Positions 1 to 5,787 of a stretch of DNA of 6,416 nucleotides are shown piece by piece. Source of the DNA: Calditrichota bacterium. GTDB taxonomy: Bacteria > Zhuqueibacterota > Zhuqueibacteria > Zhuqueibacterales > Geothermadaptataceae. The stretch lies in contig QQUM01000266.1 in NCBI GenBank assembly GCA_008501545.1, positions 1 through 6,416 on the forward strand, in the 5' to 3' direction. A program made the translations under genes and the position numbers. Under the pieces are notes generated by a model. The model was not told the origin of the DNA. It did not search any database and was given only the letters and a program-made list of their open reading frames with translations. The stretch's first letter is position 1. Each line of letters opens with the position of its first letter.

Positions 1-168
1 TTCAGAGTTTTTTACATCATCCGCAGCGGGCGAAGGATGTGCAATGATGAGCCTGGTGTATATTCCGCTGTGTTTCAGAGCACGATGCCACATGCGTAAA
101 CGGCGTGCCGACGAGCCAATTGGGTATTCCCCGGCACCGTAAATTATGCTATGTTTCTGAATTTCCAT
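1..168 (-). CDS. Probable glycosyltransferase, N-terminal fragment (3' end outside window)
   Basis: This reading frame starts with ATG at 168 and stays open for 56 codons to the window edge. It begins MEIQKHSIIYGAGEYPIGSS and continues through an Arg-rich helix-like stretch (ARRLRMWHRALKHSG, residues 21-35) to a hydrophobic strand (TRLIIAH). A short strand, a Gly-rich loop carrying 'P(I/V)GSS', a helix and a second strand form the usual opening of GT-B (GT4-like) glycosyltransferases, where the loop sits at the acceptor/donor cleft. The start lies 1 nt after the 2-epimerase stop, and a GGGGGA ribosome-binding site sits 9 nt upstream inside that gene, so translation is probably coupled. GC is clearly higher here than in the upstream half of the operon (33 of 60 bases in 61-120). 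Following the amino-sugar cassette, it may transfer the sugar that cassette makes; that is inference. The family call rests only on the N-terminus, so confidence is moderate. Confidence 0.6.
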   Translation of the reverse strand, partial: MEIQKHSIIYGAGEYPIGSSARRLRMWHRALKHSGIYTRLIIAHPSPAADDVKNSE

Positions 169-169
169 C

Positions 170-1303
170 TCAGACAATCCCCCACCATTTATTGCTTAAA
201 GAGGCCGTTCCAAGTAGCAGACGAACCACACGTGACGAGGTATTTGTCACAAGGTATTCGGGACAGATTTCCCGGTGAGTACTCTTTTTATACTCATCAA
301 CAACCAGGCGCACAGCGTCCAGAACACGCTCAGTGGTTAATCCTGCGAGAACAATCGAGCCTGCATCAATTGCTTCCGGTCGCTCCATTGAGTTACGAAT
401 TGTAACAGCTGGAAAATTCAGAATCGCCGATTCTTCACTGATGGTTCCACTATCACTAATTGTGCAAATCGCATTCATTTGCAGAAAATTGTAATCAAAA
501 AAACCGAATGGTTTCAAAAACTGGACGCTGCTGTTCAGGATCATATCAGCAAGAGAATCCAACCGATTTCGGGTTCGCGGATGCGTTGAAACGATAACGT
601 GCACCTTATACTCTTCAGCAAGAGCATTTAAAACAGCGACGATTTTATGCAAATTATCTGGATTATCAACATTCTCTTCGCGATGTGCACTCACTAAAAA
701 ATAATTTTGGGATTGCAGATTCAGATTTTTCAGGATGGATGAATTTTCAATTTTATCGCGATAATGTGTCAGAATTTCAAACATTGGGGATCCGCTTACA
801 TAAATCCGCCGATGCGGCAAACCTTCTGTGAGCAGATGTGTTCGCGAATTTTCGGTATAAGGCAAATTAAAGTCAGCAAGGTGATCGATAATGCGGCGAT
901 TGATTTCCTCCGGCACATTGAGATCAAAACTGCGGTTCCCTGCTTCCATATGATAAATCGGAATATGCATGCGTTTTGCCAGAACAGCCGCTATCGAGGC
1001 ATTGGTGTCCCCGAGGATAAGCACTGCATCCGGTTTTTCCTTCAGGAAAACGTCTTCAACTTTCATCAGCGTCTCCCCCAACGCCCTGCCAAGACTACTG
1101 GTATCAATTCCCAGATAATAGTCCGGTTTGCGCAACCCTAAATCCTGATAAAAAATCTCATTCAGCTCGTAATCATAATTCTGCCCCGTATGGACAGTAA
1201 TATGATTCGTATAAGTGTCGAGTTTTTTCATCACTAATGACAGGCGAATTATCTCCGGGCGGGTTCCAACAATCGTTATGACCTTTAGCTTCTTTTCATC
1301 CAT
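170..1303 (-). CDS. wecB: Non-hydrolysing UDP-N-acetyl-hexosamine 2-epimerase (WbvD/FnlC/CapG branch of the WecB family)
   Basis: A full-length 377-aa cytoplasmic GT-B-fold epimerase that inverts C-2 of a UDP-HexNAc by UDP elimination and re-addition. Visible motifs in order: GTRPEIIRL (13-21), HTGQNYDYELNEIF (38-51), GDTNAS (98-103, Asp99), HMEAGNRSFD (118-127, Glu120), VPEEINRRIIDHLAD (130-144), GSPMFE (171-176), SAHREENVDNP (205-215, His207), STHPRTR (239-245), FGFFDYNFLQM (266-276), SDSGTISEES (283-292) and MERPEAIDAGS (307-317). Asp99, Glu120, the Glu pair 132/133 and His207 match the acidic/His catalytic set known in E. coli WecB. The variants 'MEAGNR', 'SDSGTISEE' and 'GTRPEIIRL', in place of canonical 'EAGLR', 'DSGG(I/L)QEE' and 'GTRPE.IK.AP', belong to the branch acting on 2,6-dideoxy-L-hexose substrates (CapG, WbjD, FnlC, WbvD). 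It follows the reductase gene with an 8-nt overlap. The predicted reaction, UDP-L-RhaNAc to UDP-L-QuiNAc (or UDP-L-PneNAc to UDP-L-FucNAc), is inferred from the neighbours. Confidence 0.92.
   Translation of the reverse strand: MDEKKLKVITIVGTRPEIIRLSLVMKKLDTYTNHITVHTGQNYDYELNEIFYQDLGLRKPDYYLGIDTSSLGRALGETLMKVEDVFLKEKPDAVLILGDTNASIAAVLAKRMHIPIYHMEAGNRSFDLNVPEEINRRIIDHLADFNLPYTENSRTHLLTEGLPHRRIYVSGSPMFEILTHYRDKIENSSILKNLNLQSQNYFLVSAHREENVDNPDNLHKIVAVLNALAEEYKVHVIVSTHPRTRNRLDSLADMILNSSVQFLKPFGFFDYNFLQMNAICTISDSGTISEESAILNFPAVTIRNSMERPEAIDAGSIVLAGLTTERVLDAVRLVVDEYKKSTHREICPEYLVTNTSSRVVRLLLGTASLSNKWWGIV
178..183 (-). promoter_or_regulatory. Ribosome binding site for the downstream glycosyltransferase
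   Basis: GGGGGA on the minus strand, 9 nt before the ATG at 168, lies within the last codons of the 2-epimerase gene. It supports the 168 start and suggests coupled translation. Confidence 0.55.
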
Positions 1304-2213
1304 AAAAATTTAAATAGTCCATTTCCTTTTTTAATTCGAAGATCGCGTTCCGCATTGGCTGGATATCATTCTGCAAAAATGCAGATGCAAGGGTGCGGTT
1401 TATGGTTGGTTGTGGCTGACTGACCGGTTTCACGACCAGACCCAAATGAAACACCTCATTAATCAGTTCTACCAATTCAAATTTATTGACAGGCTGGTTA
1501 ATTACATAATGAACCGTATGGAATTTTTCATGATAGAAAGAGAACAGGTCTTCCCTAAATATTTTATCGCATAATTGGGCAAACTGCAATGTAGTAACAC
1601 CATTCCAGTAATGATGCAGATAGCCATTGACTTCGCTTCCTTTAGCATGAGAAAAACACCATTCCAACAGACTGGTTTTATGCTCCAACTCCGGTCCGAT
1701 GATGCTACACCGTATGTTTAAAAAATTGCTCGCATCCACCTCACCCAGGCTTTTTGATTTACCATAGACGTCCAGGGCCGCCTGTCGTGCATCTTCAGTA
1801 TAAAAACCATCGGAGCCATCATAGACACAATCTGTTGCAATTTGCAAAATTCGTGTGTTTTTATTCTGCCCATTGGTAATTGAAGATAGAAAATGTGGAA
1901 AAACCGAATTTATCTGTGTCGCACGCAGTACATCTGCAGATTTTCCAGTGTTGCAATAGCGATTGATTATACCAATACAATTCACAATATAATCAGGTCG
2001 AAATTCGCGCAGAATGCCATCCAAATCATGTCCCACAGCCATGGAACTGGCATCGAAATTGTATTCATTTGCCAGTTCGATTTCAGTTAGAGCAGAAAGG
2101 CTATTTTTATGGTAGGTACCAGCAACTTCAAAGTCCGTTCGTGCAACCAGGTATTTTGATACCATTGCACCCAACATCCCATTGCTACCAAATACCAAAA
2201 CGCGTTTTTTCAT
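1296..2213 (-). CDS. wbvR: RmlD-like NAD(P)H-dependent 4-keto-sugar reductase (WbvR-like), cupin-less
   Basis: A cytoplasmic extended short-chain dehydrogenase/reductase of about 305 aa, similar to dTDP-4-dehydrorhamnose reductase. Numbering from the ATG at 2213: Rossmann nucleotide-binding loop GSNGMLG (9-15), VNCIG (77-81), the strand and catalytic Thr region ATDCVYDG (126-133), catalytic YGKSK (YxxxK, Tyr150/Lys154), then IRCSIIGPE and a C-terminal substrate region with WNGVTTL. The frame is open to an ATG at 2243, but that would add ten residues (MHASNTFGNF) before the usual MKKRVLVFGSNG start. The 2243 ATG has no ribosome site, whereas 2213 has GGA 6 nt upstream, so 2213 is preferred. 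It most likely reduces the 4-keto intermediate made by the upstream dehydratase, giving UDP-L-RhaNAc. CapF/WbjC/FnlB enzymes of the L-FucNAc route are longer, with a C-terminal cupin that performs C-3 epimerisation; no such domain is present. It lies 36 nt after the dehydratase stop and overlaps the epimerase start by 8 nt. The family is certain; the exact product is inference. Confidence 0.87.
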   Translation of the reverse strand: MKKRVLVFGSNGMLGAMVSKYLVARTDFEVAGTYHKNSLSALTEIELANEYNFDASSMAVGHDLDGILREFRPDYIVNCIGIINRYCNTGKSADVLRATQINSVFPHFLSSITNGQNKNTRILQIATDCVYDGSDGFYTEDARQAALDVYGKSKSLGEVDASNFLNIRCSIIGPELEHKTSLLEWCFSHAKGSEVNGYLHHYWNGVTTLQFAQLCDKIFREDLFSFYHEKFHTVHYVINQPVNKFELVELINEVFHLGLVVKPVSQPQPTINRTLASAFLQNDIQPMRNAIFELKKEMDYLNFYG

Positions 2214-2219
2214 AAAATT

Positions 2220-2225
2220 TCCAAA
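2220..2225 (-). promoter_or_regulatory. Ribosome binding site deciding the reductase start
   Basis: TTTGGA on the minus strand is followed by 6 nt (AATTTT) and then the ATG at 2213. The alternative in-frame ATG at 2243 is preceded by CTCTGCGTGC with no purine-rich site. This is the main reason for choosing the shorter protein. Confidence 0.5.
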
Positions 2226-2249
2226 AGTATTAGACGCATGCACGCAGAG

Positions 2250-3257
2250 TTACAAATTGATATCCTGGCGTATTGAGTCTAATTTAAGCAGCAATTTCTT
2301 TGTTCCTTCGATATCCAGCCGCGTTGTGTTGTGGGACGTATACTCAACCATTTCAGCGATCTTATCATCACCCTCTGAAAAATATTTATTGTAGTTCAAA
2401 TCCCTATTATCTGCTGGAATACAATAGTACGCTCCCAGATCTCTCGCTTTTAACATTTCTTCACGTGTGACAAGCGACTCATATAGTTTTTCACCATGGC
2501 GCGTGCCGATATTTTTTATCATCACATCCGATTGATATAATTCTTTCATCGCTTGTGCTAAATCACCGATTGTCGATGCCGGTGACTTCTGCACGAAAAT
2601 ATCACCAGGTTCACCATGCCGAAAGGCATAGATAACCAGATTGACTGCATCATCCAATGTCATCATGAAGCGGGTCATGTCGGGATCAGTAATTGTGATC
2701 GGGCCTCCCCCATTAATCTGTTCCGCAAAAAGTGGGATTACCGAACCGCGTGAAGCCATAACATTGCCGTAGCGCGTGCCACATAATACCGTACGATGAT
2801 TCGACTCCCGTGATTTAGCAACCATCACTTTTTCCATCATCGCCTTGCTCATGCCCATTACATTGATTGGGTACACCGCTTTGTCCGTGCTGAGAACAAT
2901 AAGCTTTTTCACACCGCTGTTTAAGGCTGCTGTAATAACATTTTCAGCGCCGACAATATTGGTTTGCACAGCCTGCATTGGGAAAAACTCGCAGGACGGT
3001 ACCTGTTTGAGAGCCGCAGCATGAAAAACATAATCCACCTCATGCATCGCACTGCTCACACTGCGAAAATCCCGGACATCACCGATATAAAACTTGATTT
3101 TCGAGTTATTGTATTTCTTACGCATATCATCTTGCTTCTTTTCATCACGGCTGAATATGCGAATTTCCCGTAGATCGGAGTCGAGAAATCGATCGAGAAC
3201 AGCGTTGCCAAATGAGCCGGTACCACCGGATATTAGTAAGGTTTTATCTTTAAACAT
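2250..3257 (-). CDS. fnlA: UDP-GlcNAc 4,6-dehydratase (inverting)/5-epimerase, CapE/WbjB/WbvB/FnlA family
   Basis: A complete 335-aa cytoplasmic SDR enzyme that starts the pathway from UDP-GlcNAc to UDP-2-acetamido-2,6-dideoxy-L-hexoses by 4,6-dehydration with inversion at C-5. The sequence closely follows S. aureus CapE as I remember it. It has GGTGSFGNAV (11-20, NADP loop GxxGxxG), IFSRDEKKQDDMRKKYNNSK (34-53), FYIGDVRD (57-63), FHAAALKQVPSCEFFP (78-93), LSTDKAVYPINVMGMSKAMM (122-141), CGTRYGNVMASRGSVIP (159-175), ITDPDMTRFMM (189-199), GTRHGEKLYE (251-260) and PADNRDLNY (281-289). In the catalytic YxxxK position it has Met134/Lys138, with Thr124-Asp125-Lys126 nearby. The Met-for-Tyr swap is a known mark of this subgroup, not a defect. 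The start ATG overlaps the previous gene's stop by 8 nt and has AGGA 6 nt upstream. Synonyms by organism are capE, wbjB, wbvB and fnlA; automated pipelines may call it capD-like. The GC step of the window falls at this gene's start. Confidence 0.93.
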   Translation of the reverse strand: MFKDKTLLISGGTGSFGNAVLDRFLDSDLREIRIFSRDEKKQDDMRKKYNNSKIKFYIGDVRDFRSVSSAMHEVDYVFHAAALKQVPSCEFFPMQAVQTNIVGAENVITAALNSGVKKLIVLSTDKAVYPINVMGMSKAMMEKVMVAKSRESNHRTVLCGTRYGNVMASRGSVIPLFAEQINGGGPITITDPDMTRFMMTLDDAVNLVIYAFRHGEPGDIFVQKSPASTIGDLAQAMKELYQSDVMIKNIGTRHGEKLYESLVTREEMLKARDLGAYYCIPADNRDLNYNKYFSEGDDKIAEMVEYTSHNTTRLDIEGTKKLLLKLDSIRQDINL

Positions 3258-4476
3258 TATTTGTCCTTTTAACCATGCGACAAATTAACTCAGCATATTT
3301 TAAAGCAATACTTTTTCTGGAAAAGTTATCTATAAATGCTTGAGGCAATTTAATTTTACTGTTTATTTCCTGTTTGTTGAATATGACTTTTTTAAGTGCA
3401 GTATGTAATCCTTGCATATCGCCGTACTCCAGGTAATGTGAATCTGGAAAATACTGCAATACTTCCTGCGTAATTGGAAAATTATCTATATGAAAAACAT
3501 GTGGATTTACGGCGAGATATTCATACAATTTCCCTGGTATCGAATAGGGGGTATTCATGTTTACACTCAATAAGCAATCTGCATTATGTAATACGTCAAA
3601 GTATGCATTGGTATCAGGCAAAGATTCATGAACAAAAACATTCTTTGATAATTCGTGAGGCACATTGAGTACTTTTCTATCCAGATTGGATGAATAAAAA
3701 TGAATTTCAATTCGTTCACCCAGATCTTCAATTTCATTAGTAAGTGCACATATTCCTTCAAAAAAATATGTGATCATTTTTAAGCGAGTTTTATAAATGG
3801 AGCCGGTATACACAATAACTGTATTATTGGCTTGTTTAATTTTTCGATCGCTGAATGAAGGGATATCGTCAGGATCATACCCATTTGGTATATAAAAAAG
3901 TTTGTCGAATGCATCGGGAAACTTTTTTCGTAAATTTTCTTGCGAGCCTTTTGTTGCGCAAACAACCGCATCTGCATACCTCACCATCTTGCGTTCCAGG
4001 TATTGAATGCTAACGCGTTCTTGAAAATTTATTAAATCATCTCGTAAATCGAAAATTAGAGGTAATTGAAATTTCCTTTTTAAAAGTATCCCATAAACTA
4101 TATTTGTGATATTTGGTATCTGTAAAAATATACCATTATAATGCTCAATCCTTATTTTTTTAAAAGCAGGAAAAACCCATATAAAATCAATTGTAGAATA
4201 ATAATTAACAAAAAACCAAAGCAATTTCTTAAAAAAGTTTCTTTGTTTAAAAAATTTTTGGGCATAAAGATATAGATTACTTCTATGCCTTATTATTTCT
4301 GAATTATTTATATAGAAAAAATTTCTCCTACTCGCGTCATCGACTGTTAAAATAGTAAAATAAAGATATTGTGGTTTATATTTAATAATTTTAACCAGGC
4401 GTATATTACTTCCTGATAGATTATTTTGGGAGATTTCCTCAGATATACAAAAAATTTTAATATTAATCTCGTTCAT
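3250..4476 (-). CDS. Glycosyltransferase, GT4-like (GT-B fold)
   Basis: A 408-aa protein with no signal peptide, probably acting at the cytoplasmic face of the membrane to add one sugar to the lipid-linked repeat unit. The N-terminal domain carries NNLSGSN (18-24) where GT-B enzymes have their first loop, and a basic aromatic stretch (about 70-105) that could touch the membrane. LPLIFDLRDDL (138-148), LERKMVRYADAVVCATKGSQENLRKKFP (160-187) and FYIPNGYDPDDI (194-205) are the typical GT4 linker and 'NG.D...F' region. The C-terminal domain has VIVYTGSIY (220-228, the donor-domain 'Y.G.....K' strand), NADCLLSVN (298-306) and YSIPGKLYEYLAVNP (311-325). The last of these is equivalent to 'IPSKLFEYLA' with the donor-binding acidic region. 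Donor and acceptor cannot be read from sequence. The gene is very AT-rich (10 of 60 G+C in 4201-4260). It lies 20 nt after the polymerase stop, has only a weak ribosome site, and overlaps the dehydratase gene by 8 nt. Confidence 0.85.
   Translation of the reverse strand: MNEINIKIFCISEEISQNNLSGSNIRLVKIIKYKPQYLYFTILTVDDASRRNFFYINNSEIIRHRSNLYLYAQKFFKQRNFFKKLLWFFVNYYSTIDFIWVFPAFKKIRIEHYNGIFLQIPNITNIVYGILLKRKFQLPLIFDLRDDLINFQERVSIQYLERKMVRYADAVVCATKGSQENLRKKFPDAFDKLFYIPNGYDPDDIPSFSDRKIKQANNTVIVYTGSIYKTRLKMITYFFEGICALTNEIEDLGERIEIHFYSSNLDRKVLNVPHELSKNVFVHESLPDTNAYFDVLHNADCLLSVNMNTPYSIPGKLYEYLAVNPHVFHIDNFPITQEVLQYFPDSHYLEYGDMQGLHTALKKVIFNKQEINSKIKLPQAFIDNFSRKSIALKYAELICRMVKRTNNV
3264..3270 (-). promoter_or_regulatory. 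Ribosome binding site of the dehydratase gene
   Basis: AAAAGGA on the minus strand lies 6 nt before the ATG at 3257, inside the last codons of the preceding glycosyltransferase gene. It is the best Shine-Dalgarno match among the internal junctions and implies good re-initiation at the first gene of the sugar cassette. Confidence 0.55.
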
Positions 4477-4496
4477 TTATATAATTTCTTGCTAAT

Positions 4497-5786
4497 TTAT
4501 CCTTCAAAAACTACACTCTTTCTTTTGTTTTTATATTTGAAAAAATGGACAAAATACGTCACAATAGATAGATAAACTGGTGGGATTAATATTGAAAAAT
4601 ATGAGCCACCGGAAAAACATGAAAAAATTGCGGATATGACCATTAAATAAATAAAAAGAAAATACTCCTTATATTTGAAAGGTGCATATAAATATAACCG
4701 CCTAGAAAACTTTAAATAATAATAGAGAATCGACAACATTAGAAGGAAGCCAGACAATCCATATACATAAAAATTTGCTAAATATGCATTCTGCATATAT
4801 CCTGAGAGAGCGTGAATTTCGGCATTTTGATTCTTATTTCGAGAAAATTGCCTGATATTTCTTCTGTTTTGGACAGGATTACCCAGAAGCACATTTTCTT
4901 TTATTTTATCAACTGCAATTAGATAAGCGGCTTGGCGTCCTCCACCGGCTTCAATGGGATTGCTTAAGAAATAAACATATCTTCCAAAATAAATTGGCAA
5001 ATCATCCGAGTATTTCTGTATGTAAACAGTAAAGAGAAAAATTATTGCAGTAACAGGCAATACATAATGAAGACTGGTTTTAACACGTTTTTTGCCGCCG
5101 ACAAGAAATAAATAAGCATATACTACAACAATAATTAAGATTAACGATGTCCGGCTACCAGATATAAAAATTAAAACAATCGATGTCAAAATTCCAATCT
5201 TATGCTGCCATCCTTTTAGAAAAACAATCGAAAAAATAAAAAGGACATAAGCTGAATTTAAAGCACCGTACCTAAAACCGTCCTTGTATTCAAACACTTG
5301 AAATGAATAAAAATCTCCTGTAAATAGATTGTTGAAAAAGAGTATAAAAAGGCCCATTACAATTTTAATAAAGTAGGAATAAATACTATAACGCGTTAAA
5401 GTAATTGCGTCTTTTTCGGTAACAATCACAGCAAGAAAAAAAAGAAAATCCCAAAAGAGAAAAAACTTATTAAAAAAAGAACGTGGCATGTCATGGTTTT
5501 GGCCGACAACTGCATGAACAACAAAAAAAAGAAAAAACAACGTCAATAACTTACCACCCTTATCAAATTGTAATTTGATTTTTTTTACAAAAAAGAAATC
5601 AAATAAATAAAGAAGAATCATGAAGTGGAATATATCGTTTGCAGTCAGCGAGGGGATTCCCAAAAAGGTAATTCCTTTTGCATAATCAACCAAATACACA
5701 ATGCAAAATTTTTTAATATCTTTAAAATAAAAATATATGCCTATAACTAAAGGCAAATAGAAGAATAAAATCTCAGAGAAGTTCAT
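4497..5786 (-). CDS. wzy: Wzy-like O-antigen/capsule polymerase (O-antigen ligase-related membrane protein)
   Basis: A 429-aa strongly hydrophobic inner-membrane protein with roughly ten to twelve predicted membrane spans, for example near 8-21, 52-67, 81-95, 108-123, 137-152, 177-190, 197-228 (two), 240-256, 336-357, 375-391 and 399-415. SGSRTS (209-214) is the short motif common to O-antigen polymerases and ligases. After about 256 a long polar loop (to about 335) contains GGGRQAAYLIAVDKIKENVLLGN, matching the 'R...W..A...I..NPLLG.G' pattern of the periplasmic loop. Then comes H325...Q332NAYL...YGLSGF, in place of the usual 'H(N)..L....E.G..G'. Wzy enzymes join lipid-linked repeat units at the periplasmic face. 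WaaL-type ligase is an alternative but is less usual between a lyase and transferase genes. The start is 1 nt after the lyase stop, with no strong ribosome site, so coupling is likely. The gene is very AT-rich with several 8-base A/T runs, as is usual for serotype-specific polymerases. Sequence divergence in this family makes the exact role inferential. Confidence 0.78.
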   Translation of the reverse strand: MNFSEILFFYLPLVIGIYFYFKDIKKFCIVYLVDYAKGITFLGIPSLTANDIFHFMILLYLFDFFFVKKIKLQFDKGGKLLTLFFLFFVVHAVVGQNHDMPRSFFNKFFLFWDFLFFLAVIVTEKDAITLTRYSIYSYFIKIVMGLFILFFNNLFTGDFYSFQVFEYKDGFRYGALNSAYVLFIFSIVFLKGWQHKIGILTSIVLIFISGSRTSLILIIVVVYAYLFLVGGKKRVKTSLHYVLPVTAIIFLFTVYIQKYSDDLPIYFGRYVYFLSNPIEAGGGRQAAYLIAVDKIKENVLLGNPVQNRRNIRQFSRNKNQNAEIHALSGYMQNAYLANFYVYGLSGFLLMLSILYYYLKFSRRLYLYAPFKYKEYFLFIYLMVISAIFSCFSGGSYFSILIPPVYLSIVTYFVHFFKYKNKRKSVVFEG

Positions 5787-5787
5787 T

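Noticed and set aside
151..1141. Plus-strand open frames at 151-405 and 764-1141
   Set aside because: They lie wholly or almost wholly opposite the well-supported 2-epimerase gene, show no recognisable domain, and have the residue mix of an antisense frame.
2214..2243. Ten-residue N-terminal extension of the reductase (ATG at 2243)
   Set aside because: There is no Shine-Dalgarno before 2243, and the Rossmann strand normally begins right after the initiator Met, as it does from 2213.
2250..3257. Dehydratase inactivated by loss of the catalytic Tyr (Met134 in YxxxK)
   Set aside because: Met at this position is a normal feature of the CapE/WbjB/FnlA subgroup. The Thr-Asp-Lys and Lys138 residues are intact.
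1893..3668. Plus-strand open frames of 64-70 codons between 1893 and 3668, and minus-strand frames at 3567-3761 and 3780-3977
   Set aside because: All are embedded in the reductase, dehydratase or glycosyltransferase genes in other frames. None has a motif, and few have a credible ribosome site.
4477..4496. Possible terminator or promoter in the 20-nt gap between the polymerase and glycosyltransferase genes
   Set aside because: There is no hairpin with a U-tract and no -35/-10 pair. The gap is too short and the operon is otherwise continuous.
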